DNA of 49,415 nucleotides from an uncultured Anaeroplasmataceae bacterium (GCA_910579215.1 CAJTTN010000012.1:1-49415); one strand, 5' to 3'; shown: positions 8,516-18,055, counted from the stretch's first letter. Notes: generated by a model from the letters alone, not told the origin. Numbers and translations are program-made.

Positions 8516-10183
8516 TTAAAAATGCTTTAATATAGTTTCTATTCTATTTTTTACTTCCTTTTCACCTAGGATTTGAATTACATAATATAAATTTGGAGAA
8601 TTCTTTCTGCCTGATAATGCAATACGTAAAAATTCTGATACATCTCCAACATGTCCTTTATAATCCTCTTTATTTTTCTTCCATAGTTTTACATTATCTG
8701 CAAAGCCATGTCTAACTGCAAGCTCTTTTATAGATGCAAACCATGCTTCTTCATCTAAGGATAAGTCTAAGGTATCATGGTAATCTTGTAATACAGAACG
8801 AATATCCTCTTTAGAAATTAACGGATTCCAGTCTAAATTATTTTTATCTATTGCATCATAAACATCTCTATAAAAGAAGGATATGATTGGATATATGTCA
8901 GAATATTTTTCATAATCCTTTCTAGGCTTTTCCTTTTCTCTTTCTATATTCAAAATGGAAATAAATAAATCTTCATTTTCTATAATATGATTATAAAAGT
9001 TTTTATCATAAAGCTTAGCCCATGCTTTAACCTCTAGGGCTAAATCCTTAGCCTTTTTATAAGCCATTCTTTCTTTAGAAATATTCGCAACCTTTGCAAT
9101 ATCAAATAAAGCTCCCTCAACAGCCATTTTTTCAAAGGATAAAGGAAATTCTTTATAATCTTTTTCTAAATTTAAATCTCTCCATGCCTCATAATTAGAA
9201 TTAGCTATAGTAAGCAAATATTCAATAAAGCCATATTTAGGATATCCTTGCTCTAAAAAATAGCTTACTGCAGCTTCCTCATCCTTACGCTTTGAAAGCT
9301 TTCTTCGCGTACCATTTTCATCTACCTTCATGACATTAGGTATATGAGCATATTTTGGACGTTCAAAGCCAATAGTATCAAAAAGCTCAATATGGATAGG
9401 CAAACTAGGAAGCCATTCTTCGCCACGAGTCACATGCGTAGTACGCATAAAATGATCATCAACCAAATGTGCAAAATGATAGGTAGGTAACCCATCAGAT
9501 TTACAAATAACAATATCTTGATCATTTTCAGTCAACTCTATATCGCCCTTGATTTCATCATGAAAAGCAACCTTATTCTCATGATTTCCCATAGATTTAA
9601 ATCTAATAATATAAGGAACTCCAGCCTTTATTTTTTCAATTGCTGCGTCCACTGGATAATCTCTATATTTGGCATATTTTCCATAATATCCTGGGATTTC
9701 TTTACGAGCCTCCTGCTCCTTTCTTAATTCCTGCAATTCTTCTGCGCTACAAAAACAAGGGTAGGCTCTTCCCATTTCTATTAAATGCTTTATACATGTA
9801 TTATAAATTTCAGAACGTTCAGATTGCTTATATGGTCCATAGTTTCCTATTTGCTTTGTTTCTGAAAAATAACCCTCGTCTGGAATAATATCAAATTCCT
9901 TTAGCTGTTCTACAAGAGCTGAACCAGAGCCCTCTATCTCTCTTTTGGTATCAGTATCCTCTAAACGAATATAAAATATACCCTTACTTTGTTGAGCAAA
10001 ATAATATCCTACTAAAGAAGCAAATAAACTCCCTGTATGTAAAAATCCTGTAGGAGATGGAGCAAATCTTATAACTTTAGCTCCCTCTGGCAAATTTCTT
10101 TTAGGAAATCTTTTCTCTAAATCCTCTAATGTCCAATGAATATTTGGATAAATTAAATTGGCCAAATCCTTTAATGTAGCCAT
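8516..10183 (-). CDS. gltX: Glutamyl-tRNA synthetase
   Basis: A 555-residue class I synthetase that charges tRNA-Glu with glutamate in the cytoplasm. The ATP-binding HIGH-type motif is APSPTGFLHTGSL (about 42-54) and the KMSKS-type motif is RRKLSKRKD (about 296). GEEWLPSLPIHIELF is the typical loop between them. At 555 residues it is longer than the usual 480-490, as in a clostridial-type subgroup with an N-terminal extension. ATG follows GAGG at seven bases. tRNA-Glu lies 77 bases downstream on the same strand. Confidence 0.96.
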   Translation of the reverse strand: MATLKDLANLIYPNIHWTLEDLEKRFPKRNLPEGAKVIRFAPSPTGFLHTGSLFASLVGYYFAQQSKGIFYIRLEDTDTKREIEGSGSALVEQLKEFDIIPDEGYFSETKQIGNYGPYKQSERSEIYNTCIKHLIEMGRAYPCFCSAEELQELRKEQEARKEIPGYYGKYAKYRDYPVDAAIEKIKAGVPYIIRFKSMGNHENKVAFHDEIKGDIELTENDQDIVICKSDGLPTYHFAHLVDDHFMRTTHVTRGEEWLPSLPIHIELFDTIGFERPKYAHIPNVMKVDENGTRRKLSKRKDEEAAVSYFLEQGYPKYGFIEYLLTIANSNYEAWRDLNLEKDYKEFPLSFEKMAVEGALFDIAKVANISKERMAYKKAKDLALEVKAWAKLYDKNFYNHIIENEDLFISILNIEREKEKPRKDYEKYSDIYPIISFFYRDVYDAIDKNNLDWNPLISKEDIRSVLQDYHDTLDLSLDEEAWFASIKELAVRHGFADNVKLWKKNKEDYKGHVGDVSEFLRIALSGRKNSPNLYYVIQILGEKEVKNRIETILKHF

Positions 10184-10249
10184 TATAAAACCTCATTTCT
10201 ATTTACGATATAATTATAGCAAAATTTTACATTTTTACAAGGTAAAGTA

Positions 10250-10275
10250 AAAAAAAGCCCTATAATGATAGAGCT
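10250..10275 (-). terminator. Terminator of the HtrA-like gene
   Basis: AGCCCTAT (10256-10263) pairs with ATAGAGCT (10268-10275) with one G-U, four-base loop AATG. The minus strand ends in seven T. The stem touches the stop codon of the protease gene. Confidence 0.8.
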
Positions 10276-11459
10276 TAGATAGAATATATATATTGAATCA
10301 ATTCTATATGAATTATAATATTTTCATTATTTCTAGTTAAATCTAAAATAATACTATCTCCTAACTCACAGGATGCACTATATATAAATTTATAAACATC
10401 CTCTACTTTCATATTTTGAGCGTTTATATTGGATAGAGTTAGGTTATCTTTAGAAATATCCTTATAAGCTATGGTAATTGCATTCAGCTTGTCGTTCTTC
10501 TGTAATAATCCAAAGTCAGAAGATGTTTCATTCGTAGCAATATCTGCTATACCTATTGCTGATCTGATGAACATACCATCATAGCCTAATATAAAGCCCA
10601 AATGCCATCTACCATCAACATATCCTGTTTGCCAACAATTGTCCTCCATATTATATTTAGCACTTTTCAATATACTATCTATTATTTTTATTGCCTGATT
10701 TGCAGGTATGGCAAAGCCTAACCCTTCAATTCCAGAGGAAGAATATTTCGCGTTAACTATTCCAATCAATGCGCCTGCTGCATTAAATAATCCACCACCA
10801 GAATTACCAGAATTGATTGCTACATCCGTTTGTATTAGCTCCATTGTATGATAATCATCCACTTGCACTTCTCTATTAGGATAAGATATTACGCCTGTAG
10901 AAACACTTCCTGGCAAGGTCCCTAAAGGATTGCCTATACAAATTACACTTGCACCTAAACGTAAATTAGATGTATCCTCAAACCATGATGCATAGGTTAA
11001 TTCAGTTTTTTCAATTGAAAGCACTGCAATATCACTTTGAGCATCTCCTCCTACTAGCTTTGCTTCATAGCTATCCTCATTTGATAAAAGCACTTTAAAG
11101 GTTTGACAATTTTCAATAACGTGATGACAAGTAGCAATATAGCTAAATCTTTCATCATAGCCAAATAATACACCACTTCCACTTCCATAAAGCTGTTGAT
11201 TCATATAGGCATCAATGGAAACTACACTATCATAAATAGCTTCTATTGTATCCTCTACTTCTTTAGTTTCAAGTGTTGTACTTGTGTATGTTACATTTAG
11301 GGACAAAAATCCCTCCTCAATGATGGTATTCTCCTCCTGTTTTGATTCAGAGGATGAAGAAGGATTATTAGAACCCTCTACCTTTTCACTTGAACATGAA
11401 ACCATCCCCAATGAAGCTAAAAAGACAAATAATAATAAAATATACTTCTTAAATCTCAT
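10275..11459 (-). CDS. HtrA/DegP-like serine protease lipoprotein
   Basis: A 394-residue exported protease. Residues 1-22 are a signal peptide ending V-S-C, so Cys22 is probably lipidated and the enzyme sits on the outer face of the membrane. A Ser/Glu-rich linker follows. The trypsin-like domain has the triad His113 (ATCHHVIEN), Asp143 (QSDIAVL) and Ser220 (NSGNSGGGLFN). The last 100 residues resemble a PDZ domain (LQKNDKLNAI). It differs from the usual HtrA in having a lipobox rather than a membrane anchor. The likely role is quality control of exported proteins. ATG follows AAGGAG. It is a single gene with its own terminator. Confidence 0.9.
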   Translation of the reverse strand: MRFKKYILLLFVFLASLGMVSCSSEKVEGSNNPSSSSESKQEENTIIEEGFLSLNVTYTSTTLETKEVEDTIEAIYDSVVSIDAYMNQQLYGSGSGVLFGYDERFSYIATCHHVIENCQTFKVLLSNEDSYEAKLVGGDAQSDIAVLSIEKTELTYASWFEDTSNLRLGASVICIGNPLGTLPGSVSTGVISYPNREVQVDDYHTMELIQTDVAINSGNSGGGLFNAAGALIGIVNAKYSSSGIEGLGFAIPANQAIKIIDSILKSAKYNMEDNCWQTGYVDGRWHLGFILGYDGMFIRSAIGIADIATNETSSDFGLLQKNDKLNAITIAYKDISKDNLTLSNINAQNMKVEDVYKFIYSASCELGDSIILDLTRNNENIIIHIELIQYIYSI

Positions 11460-11604
11460 ATAAACTTTCTCCTTGTTGATACCCTATTATAACATTAAAT
11501 TATGGGTAAATTTTGGGAATTTCTACTCAAATTTCCTGAAAATACATTCTTATGTTATAAAAATGATAAATGAAATTCTACATTAGATATCGCAAAAAAC
11601 ATAT

Positions 11605-11650
11605 AAAAAAAGGCTGTAAAAACCTAATTATAACCAGGTTTTCTTCAGCC
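11605..11650 (-). terminator. Terminator of the perR-rubrerythrin operon
   Basis: GGCTG (11612-11616) with CAGCC (11646-11650) and an inner AAACCT/AGGTTT stem form a long hairpin. The minus strand then runs into seven T (11605-11611). Confidence 0.8.
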
Positions 11651-11661
11651 CTCCTATTTTA

Positions 11662-12201
11662 TTACTTAAAATATCTTTTTAATAAACCTTCGAATGCTTT
11701 ACCATGACGAGCTTCATCTCTACCCATTTCATGTACTGTATCATGAATAGCATCAAGATTTAACTTTTTAGCTCTTAAAGCTAAATCCATCTTCCCTGCT
11801 GTAGCACCATTTTCTGCTGCAACTCTTAATTCAAGATTCTTTTTAGTAGATGGAGTTACAACCTCTCCTAATAATTCTGCAAATTTAGCAGCATGCTCTG
11901 CTTCTTCCCAAGCAGCTTTTTCATAATACATACCTACTTCAGGATATCCTTCTCTATGAGCAACTCTTGCCATAGCTAGGTACATACCTACTTCTGTGCA
12001 CTCTCCTTCAAAGTTCATTCTTAAATCCTTAAGAATATCCTCAGGAGCATCCTTTGCAACACCTACTACATGCTCACAAGCCCAAGTCATTTCTTCCTTC
12101 ATTTCTTCGAATTTAGCTTTTGGGGCTTTACATACTGGACATTGTTCTGGTGCCTCAGGACCTTCATGAACATATCCACAAACTTTACATACGTACTTCA
12201 T
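11662..12201 (-). CDS. rbr: Reverse-type rubrerythrin
   Basis: A 179-residue non-haem iron peroxidase that reduces hydrogen peroxide in anaerobes. The rubredoxin domain comes first (CKVCGYVHEG and CPVCKAPK give the four Cys of the iron site), followed by the diiron four-helix domain with GECTEVGMY, EEAEHAAKF and MGRDEARHGKAF carrying Glu and His ligands. Rubredoxin-first order marks the reverse rubrerythrins of clostridia. The start ATG overlaps the stop of the upstream regulator as ATGA, so both are one operon under the same peroxide-type control. Confidence 0.93.
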   Translation of the reverse strand: MKYVCKVCGYVHEGPEAPEQCPVCKAPKAKFEEMKEEMTWACEHVVGVAKDAPEDILKDLRMNFEGECTEVGMYLAMARVAHREGYPEVGMYYEKAAWEEAEHAAKFAELLGEVVTPSTKKNLELRVAAENGATAGKMDLALRAKKLNLDAIHDTVHEMGRDEARHGKAFEGLLKRYFK

Positions 12202-12587
12202 TTTTTAATTTCTCCTTTCAATTTACAGTTGTGACATATTCCGTAAAATGTTATATCACATTGTTTAAGTTGATGCATACTAAACTTTGATGCTTCATCA
12301 ATTAATTCATCCTTACCAACTTCAATATCCCAAATATTTTTACATTGTTCACAAACGAAATGACCATGATCTTTCTTAATTGTTTCTAAAACATCTTGGT
12401 TTTTCAATTTCACTTTTTTAATTTTGTTTTCTTCCATTAGTGCTTGAATATTTCGATAAATGGTAGCTAAAGATATCTGTTGATGCTGCATTCTAATGTT
12501 ATCTATTATTTCCTCCACACTAGCATGCCCTAAACTATCTAAAGTTTCGTATACTATCTTCTTTTGAGTTGTCATTCTTCTTAGCAT
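12198..12587 (-). CDS. perR: Fur-family peroxide regulator (PerR-like)
   Basis: A 129-residue metal-dependent repressor. The winged-helix part holds TIYRNIQALMEENKI, the Fur-family recognition region. HGHFVCEQCKNIWDIE and FYGICHNCK give the metal-binding His and the two CxxC zinc pairs. I start it at the ATG at 12587 because AAGGA lies seven bases before it; the longer frame to 12617 uses TTG and would cover the operator. Its target is probably its own operon with rubrerythrin, placing it with PerR rather than Fur or Zur, though these cannot be separated with certainty by sequence. Confidence 0.85.
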   Translation of the reverse strand: MLRRMTTQKKIVYETLDSLGHASVEEIIDNIRMQHQQISLATIYRNIQALMEENKIKKVKLKNQDVLETIKKDHGHFVCEQCKNIWDIEVGKDELIDEASKFSMHQLKQCDITFYGICHNCKLKGEIKK

Positions 12588-12600
12588 AATCTTTTCCTTA

Positions 12601-12617
12601 TTAAGAATCATTCTCAA
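12601..12617 (-). promoter_or_regulatory. Fur/PerR-type operator
   Basis: TTAAGAATCATTCTCAA is a 17-base dyad centred on one C, with 7 of 8 pairs matched. It has the AAT-N-ATT core of PerR and Fur boxes and lies 13 bases before the chosen perR start. Autoregulation is inferred. Confidence 0.65.
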
Positions 12618-12645
12618 TAATATTATAACATATTTCCAAATTTTG

Positions 12646-15600
12646 TCAACTAATTAGTTCTAAAATATCATTTTTTGACAATGTAAATTTTTCTTCTTTT
12701 AATATTTCATCTGCTAAAGTACTTTTTAAATGCTGTAAAAGCATTACTTTCTCTTCAATAGAATCCATACAAACTAATTTTAAAACATGTACCTTTCTAG
12801 TTTGACCGATACGGTGAGCACGATCTGTTGCTTGATGCTCTGCAGAAACATTCCACCAAGGATCTAGATGAATAACCATATCTGCTCCGGTTAGATTTAA
12901 CCCTGTACCCCCTGCTTTAAGAGAAATCAAAAAAACCTTTATATTCAAATTTTTATTAAATTCTTCAACTAAATCAATTCGTTTTTGAGCTGAGGTTTTT
13001 CCATCTATACAAAAATGAGGGATATTTTCCATAGTTAACATAGAAGATACTATAGGAAAAACACTTGCAAATTGAGAAAATATTAGAATTCGATGATTTG
13101 AAGCAATAGCTCTTGTAATTAATTCTAAAGCTAGGTTTAGCTTAGCACTAGGAAGATCATCATCAAAAATCAACTTAGGAGATAGACAGATTTGTCTTAA
13201 TCTAGTAATTAAAGCTAAAATTTGATTCCCACCTGCACTTAAATCATTCTTGATTTTTTCAATATAGGTTTGATATATTTCTTCTTGAGGCCCATCCATT
13301 TTACAATAATATATTTCTTCCATTTTTTCAGGAAGCTCTTTTAAAACATCTTTTTTTGTTCTTCTTAGGATAAAAGGCTGAACTCTCTTTTTAAGCAATG
13401 CCAGAGTCTCTTCATCATCCTCCATAATCAAAGTCTCGTAACGGGTTTTAAAATGATGATAATTAGATAAATAGCCTGGCATTAAAAAATCAAAAATACT
13501 CCATAAGTCAGCAAGCCCATTTTCTATAGGTGTTCCAGTTAATGCAAAATGTAAAGCTGCAGGGATTTGCTTTATCGCCACAGATTTTAAAGTATTTTGA
13601 TTTTTTATATATTGTGCCTCATCTGCAATTATAGAGCGAAACCGTACAGAGTATAGCTCTATGTCTCGTCTTAAGGAATCATATGAGGTAATATAAATAG
13701 CTTTCATATTAGGAGCAATATTTTTAATTATTGCCTCTCTTTCTAAAGCATTACCTATTATCAATTGAACAGGAGCTCTTAAATTCCATTTTTTAGATTC
13801 ATTCTGCCAATTATAAACCAAACTCATTGGACAAACAATTAAAGATGGCTCTTCTATTTCATCTTTAGACAGAAAGGATAAAATCTCTAAGGTTTTTCCT
13901 AACCCCATATCATCCGCCAAAATTCCACCAAATCCAAATTTAGCAAGAACGGAAAGCCATTGAAAGGCTTCTACCTGATAGGGTCTTAAATATTGCTGAA
14001 ATTCAGTTGTAGGTAAGATAGAGCTTTTTTTATAATTTCTTATCTCTTGAATCATTGTAAATAACTTTTCATCAATATGAACATTTTCTTCTCTACCATG
14101 AATTAATTTTAAAATGTAATTTAATGGTTTAGAAATCGTAGTTTTTAGATTTTTTTCCGTTATATTGAAGTCCTCTAGAAAGTTATTTAACTCTTTAGCA
14201 TCCTCTTCATTGACCTCTAATATTACATCATTCTTTAATTTAATATAGCGCATCTTGTTATGATAAGCCTGAAGCATTGCCTCTATTTCCTCTATAGTTA
14301 AAAGCTTATCGTCAAATTTAAAATCTAGTAAACCAATATTATAGGTCACATTAACATTAATTCTACTAGATTTTTTTAACCTAATTCTTTTTATTGAACT
14401 ATCAAAAAAAATATCACCATAGTTTTTAATCCCTGATAAATCTGAAGTCAAAAAAGCATACTGTTGCTCTATGGAAGTCAAAAAATAGGCTTGATTATTC
14501 TTTTTTTCAAAGCCAAAGGATTCAATTGCCATGCTATAGCTTTCTAAAATTTGATTAACATATGGAGTATCTATATATTTTTCTTCAACCTCTACCTTAT
14601 TTTTATTTATTATTTTTCCATCCTTATAGCTAAAATAAGAGTGAATCACGACATCAGGAAGATGATACTTTCTATAAAAGGAATCCTCAATTGAAATTTC
14701 TTTTTTAATAAGAGGAAACAAATTTGATATAAAGTCTACTTCATTAGCCTCAATGGATATCCCTTGATTTTGACAACGAAATAAAGCATTTATAATAATA
14801 GCTTCATTTCGTTTTTTAAAATGATAGGCATAAATATTGGTTTCACCAATAAAATAGGCATAGTTAACACTACATAAGAGTCGCTCTGTTTGATAGGGTC
14901 TAATCATTTGTAAATATTGATCATTTAAAACTAAGCTTAGACAATCTAATTCCTTTATATTATAAAAATTCAGTTTAATAATATCTGTAGCAAAATAAAT
15001 TCCATTGTTGTGATAAATTTCCAAAATATTAAAGAAATGGCTTTTTTTTATTTGAATACTCTTTAATGCATCATCGCGCCTTATACTTAATAAATAGCTA
15101 TAGAATTCCTTTGATACATCATCTAAAACCTCATAGGAATGTACAAAAGATAATTTTTGACCATAGGAAAAGTACTTTTTATTTTCCATTAAATCCAAAT
15201 ATTCATTAATACTTTTTATCACATACTCCTTATCATAGGATATACGAAGAGAAAGCATAAATACCTCTCCCTGATATATAATTTCTGGAGTCAAATGAAT
15301 TTTTTTAAAATAAAAAGCATTAGATCTTAAATCTGAAGCCAAATCATTTAGAATCACATCTTGTTCTAATGCTAATTTTGTTCTTTTATACGCTTCAATT
15401 TGTGCTTCATATTTCTCGGGACACAAAATTTTTAAGGAAAGGGCATAAAGAATTGCTGTATGTACACATTTCTTTTTACGATAGTGTTCTAAGCATCCAC
15501 AACTTGTTTCAATTAATTCAAAAAAAGAATCTAGTTTTATATAGGAGGAAAGGGCTCCAGTAGCATTACATAGATCTTTTTTTGGTTCAACTACGTATCC

Positions 15601-15714
15601 CTCATCTTCCTTTTTAATAAGAATGAATTCATATAACTTCTCATCATCCGTAAGAAGCATAGTATCTAAAATAGGCAAATGCTTATAAGCAAGTAAAAGT
15701 TCACTTAAATGCAT
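12646..15714 (-). CDS. SNF2-family helicase with SWIM zinc finger
   Basis: A 1022-residue RapA/HepA-like DNA-dependent ATPase. A SWIM zinc finger (CGCLEHYRKKKCVH) lies near residue 72. The SNF2 core starts near 580 with RPYQVEAFQWL, Walker A DDMGLGKT (about 601) and DEAQ (about 697), and continues through TGTPIENGL, ILRRTKKDV, the C-lobe FSQFASVF and HRIGQTRKVHVL. The middle (120-560) is the usual poorly conserved SNF2-associated part of Firmicutes. It is thought to remodel protein-DNA or transcription complexes. ATG follows GGAGG and overlaps the phosphatase stop as TAATG, so the two genes form an operon. Confidence 0.92.
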   Translation of the reverse strand: MHLSELLLAYKHLPILDTMLLTDDEKLYEFILIKKEDEGYVVEPKKDLCNATGALSSYIKLDSFFELIETSCGCLEHYRKKKCVHTAILYALSLKILCPEKYEAQIEAYKRTKLALEQDVILNDLASDLRSNAFYFKKIHLTPEIIYQGEVFMLSLRISYDKEYVIKSINEYLDLMENKKYFSYGQKLSFVHSYEVLDDVSKEFYSYLLSIRRDDALKSIQIKKSHFFNILEIYHNNGIYFATDIIKLNFYNIKELDCLSLVLNDQYLQMIRPYQTERLLCSVNYAYFIGETNIYAYHFKKRNEAIIINALFRCQNQGISIEANEVDFISNLFPLIKKEISIEDSFYRKYHLPDVVIHSYFSYKDGKIINKNKVEVEEKYIDTPYVNQILESYSMAIESFGFEKKNNQAYFLTSIEQQYAFLTSDLSGIKNYGDIFFDSSIKRIRLKKSSRINVNVTYNIGLLDFKFDDKLLTIEEIEAMLQAYHNKMRYIKLKNDVILEVNEEDAKELNNFLEDFNITEKNLKTTISKPLNYILKLIHGREENVHIDEKLFTMIQEIRNYKKSSILPTTEFQQYLRPYQVEAFQWLSVLAKFGFGGILADDMGLGKTLEILSFLSKDEIEEPSLIVCPMSLVYNWQNESKKWNLRAPVQLIIGNALEREAIIKNIAPNMKAIYITSYDSLRRDIELYSVRFRSIIADEAQYIKNQNTLKSVAIKQIPAALHFALTGTPIENGLADLWSIFDFLMPGYLSNYHHFKTRYETLIMEDDEETLALLKKRVQPFILRRTKKDVLKELPEKMEEIYYCKMDGPQEEIYQTYIEKIKNDLSAGGNQILALITRLRQICLSPKLIFDDDLPSAKLNLALELITRAIASNHRILIFSQFASVFPIVSSMLTMENIPHFCIDGKTSAQKRIDLVEEFNKNLNIKVFLISLKAGGTGLNLTGADMVIHLDPWWNVSAEHQATDRAHRIGQTRKVHVLKLVCMDSIEEKVMLLQHLKSTLADEILKEEKFTLSKNDILELIS

Positions 15715-16508
15715 TATCTTTCCTCCAAATATATTTCTTTCAATTTACGCTGATCTTCCTTAGTAAAATGCAGGCCTTGATAAATATAATTGTCTAAATT
15801 GCCATAATTAAGATTTATTTCATTAAATAATGCATCAATGTATTCTCTACAAACTCCAAACACTACTTCTAACACATTTGAATACTCTTGACCATACAAT
15901 TTGATAAATTCTTGTATAGAATTTTGATAAAAAAGATTTGTACTTAAATAATCTTCTATAATATCTTCCATTTTAAAATCTAAAAGATAGAGAACTAAAA
16001 TCGTCGCAAACCCTGCACGATCCTTACCAGCACTACAATGCCAAAGGGTTGCTCCACCAATATCCTCTAAAAGAATTTTTAAAAATCGTTCATAGGCAGC
16101 ATTAGAAAAATCCTCTGTAACAATTTCACGATATACCTTGGTCATAAAATCCATAGAGCTAGAGACACCACTAGCGTATATCGCTTCTATAAAATCTTTA
16201 AAGTCATCCTCGTCATTACCCTTTTTCGTAACCCCTACTCGATTCGCAGGTAAAATAGGATTCAAATATAGCTTTACACCCTCTATTTTCACATCAGGAC
16301 TATTCTTCGTCTCTGTTTCACAACGCAAATCAATAACTCTTTTTAAATGAAAAGTATTTTTTAAAATATCTTTATCCTGTTCACTCAGTTTATTTAAGGC
16401 ATCACTACGGATAAGATAGTGCTTTTTGATAGATAAGCCGTCCTTATTTATTAAATCGGATAAGGATCTCGTGTTTTTCGTATTATTCAACTTGATAAAC
16501 ATTTTCAT
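15714..16508 (-). CDS. Tyrosine/lipid phosphatase (PTP3 family)
   Basis: A 264-residue protein from the ATG at 16508. The signature HCSAGKDRAGF (Cys about 158) is the P-loop of the Y_phosphatase3 group, which in Gram-positives dephosphorylates tyrosine or phosphoinositides. RSDAL and VIDLRCETET upstream are typical of it. The frame could extend to 16622, but the added residues would cover a divergent promoter and lack a ribosome site; an ATG at 16502 is also possible. No signal peptide is seen, so it is cytoplasmic. It is translationally coupled to the SNF2 gene. Confidence 0.85.
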   Translation of the reverse strand: MKMFIKLNNTKNTRSLSDLINKDGLSIKKHYLIRSDALNKLSEQDKDILKNTFHLKRVIDLRCETETKNSPDVKIEGVKLYLNPILPANRVGVTKKGNDEDDFKDFIEAIYASGVSSSMDFMTKVYREIVTEDFSNAAYERFLKILLEDIGGATLWHCSAGKDRAGFATILVLYLLDFKMEDIIEDYLSTNLFYQNSIQEFIKLYGQEYSNVLEVVFGVCREYIDALFNEINLNYGNLDNYIYQGLHFTKEDQRKLKEIYLEER

Positions 16509-16548
16509 CACCAAAGAATATTTTATCATATTTTTAATTTTTTTTGTA

Positions 16549-16554
16549 TATAAT
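16549..16554 (+). promoter_or_regulatory. Candidate -10 element for the small plus-strand ORF
   Basis: TATAAT lies 20 bases before the ATG at 16574 and follows a run of eight T, but I found no clear -35. GGTGAT at 16559-16564 could serve as ribosome site. Confidence 0.4.
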
Positions 16555-16573
16555 TTAATGGTGATTTTAAAAA

Positions 16574-16711
16574 ATGAACGAAATAGCAAGAAATTATAAC
16601 GATGATTTAACAAAAAGATCATTCAATAACCAACAACAGTCTCATATGACACAACAAGTAAAAAAGAAAAATAAATGTTCAAAGAATAATAAAAAGAACA
16701 ATTCTAAGTAA
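16574..16711 (+). CDS. Small hydrophilic Lys/Asn/Gln-rich protein
   Basis: A 45-codon frame starting MNEIARNYNDDL and ending in a lysine- and asparagine-rich tail. It has a ribosome site (GGTGAT, 9 bases away) and a TATAAT in front. It contains no hydrophobic segment. Composition resembles minor small spore or nucleoid proteins, but I cannot assign a family. It lies divergent from the phosphatase and 52 bases before the DtxR-type regulator. Confidence 0.5.
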   Translation: MNEIARNYNDDLTKRSFNNQQQSHMTQQVKKKNKCSKNNKKNNSK

Positions 16712-16763
16712 TACTTTTCATTTATGGCAAAAAAGAGTATAATACCTATAGGTGGTGGTTATT

Positions 16764-17129
16764 ATGCCTTTATTAGAATCTGGAGAAAATTATTTAGAAG
16801 CTATATTGATACTTTCTAATAAACAATCAGAAATACATGCGATTGATATAGTAAATCTTTTAAATTTTTCAAAGCCATCTGTATCTATAATGCTTAAAAA
16901 ATTAAAAGATTCAGGTTATATAAGCATAGATAAAAATAGTCATATCCAGCTCACTATTCAAGGTAAAAATGTGGCAGAAAAAATATATGAGCGTCATACC
17001 TACTTGACAGATTTTTTAATTAAAATAGGAGTGGATTCTTCTACTGCTGAGGAGGATGCTTGTAAAATTGAACATGATTTATCTGATAAATCATTTCAAG
17101 CAATAAAACAATTAATAGATAAATTATAA
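16764..17129 (+). CDS. DtxR/MntR-family metal-dependent regulator
   Basis: A 121-residue transcription regulator. The winged helix contains IHAIDIVNLLNFSKPSVSIMLKKLKDSGYI, and ERHTYLTDFLIKIG with EEDACKIEHDLSD is the metal-binding and dimerisation part (Glu and His ligands). It lacks the third SH3-like domain, as in MntR. It probably senses manganese or iron. The start is the ATG at 16764 after AGGTGG; the frame extends to a GTG at 16752 that overlaps the ribosome site. A TTTTCA-N17-TATAAT promoter lies just upstream (16715-16743). No transporter gene is adjacent. Confidence 0.86.
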   Translation: MPLLESGENYLEAILILSNKQSEIHAIDIVNLLNFSKPSVSIMLKKLKDSGYISIDKNSHIQLTIQGKNVAEKIYERHTYLTDFLIKIGVDSSTAEEDACKIEHDLSDKSFQAIKQLIDKL

Positions 17130-17158
17130 AAATTGCAAATGATTATTTTGCAATTTTT
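17128..17158 (+). terminator. Terminator of the DtxR-type gene
   Basis: AAAAATTGCAAA (17128-17139) pairs with TTTGCAATTTTT (17147-17158) around a seven-base loop. The right arm itself ends in T. Confidence 0.75.
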
Positions 17159-17570
17159 ATTTTTATATGATTATAATCAAGTATAAAAAATAAAATGTTT
17201 ATAAATTTATCTTCTTTTCACTAATTATATAAAATAAAAAAACAAGACATTTGAAACATTTTTTATGCTATTTAAATTTTCAAATATTATAGTAAATACA
17301 ATCTTAATCCTATGAAAATAAATGGATTTAGCGTAATTTATCTCTGCTTATTAACTTTGACTTGCTAGTTTTTCTGTCTATTGTCAATGTATGTATATAT
17401 ATATTTTACGATTCTCGCAATTAAAATTTCTTCTTGTGATTTCATAAGTTTAATAGAAATCTTAGTTTCTTCAAATTAATCGCTTGTTCATAAGAATTCA
17501 AAGACTCTTTTCTTTGATATAAAAATACTCAAAAATTTTAAAAACTAAATAATTTGATGTAGCTTTTAAT
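17159..17570. other. Intergenic region, nothing recognised
   Basis: About 410 bases of AT-rich sequence between two convergent genes (the DtxR-type regulator and queF). No open frame with a ribosome site, strong hairpin or repeat is visible. Confidence 0.5.
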
Positions 17571-18053
17571 TCATCTGTTATCCACTTTCTCAGGATTTAT
17601 GTCATGCCAAAAAAGGCGTTCTTCAGCCATTCGTTCAAATTTAGTATCTTTCTTTCCATAATTGCAATAGGGGTCAATTGAAATGCCACCTCGTGGAGTA
17701 AACTTCCCCCACACCTCAATGTATCTAGGATTCATCAGTTTAATTAAATCCTTCATAATAATATTAACGCAATCCTCATGAAAATCACCATGATTACGAA
17801 AACTAAATAAATATAATTTCAAAGATTTTGATTCTACCATCTTTACATCTGGAATATATGAAATGTAAATAGTTGCAAAATCAGGTTGTCCAGTAATTGG
17901 ACATAAAGATGTAAATTCAGGGCAATTAAATTTCACAAAATAATCATTGTCCTGATGCTTATTAATAAAGGTCTCTAAAACCTCTGGAGCATAATTCATG
18001 CTGTATTTTGTTTTTGCTCCTAATATTGTCAAATTATCATTAGTACGATCCAT
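17571..18053 (-). CDS. queF: NADPH-dependent 7-cyano-7-deazaguanine reductase
   Basis: A 160-residue unimodular QueF that reduces preQ0 to preQ1, the last step before tRNA insertion. The catalytic Cys is in EFTSLCPITGQPDFA and the substrate-binding part is SLKLYLFSFRNHGDFHEDCVN. FTPRGGISIDPYCNYG is also family-typical. It starts two bases after queC behind GAGGAG and is the last gene of the queuosine operon. Confidence 0.96.
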   Translation of the reverse strand: MDRTNDNLTILGAKTKYSMNYAPEVLETFINKHQDNDYFVKFNCPEFTSLCPITGQPDFATIYISYIPDVKMVESKSLKLYLFSFRNHGDFHEDCVNIIMKDLIKLMNPRYIEVWGKFTPRGGISIDPYCNYGKKDTKFERMAEERLFWHDINPEKVDNR

Positions 18054-18055
18054 AA

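Noticed and set aside
12610..12617. TTG start for the PerR-like gene
   Set aside because: It would put the operator within the coding sequence and has no ribosome site, while the ATG at 12587 does.
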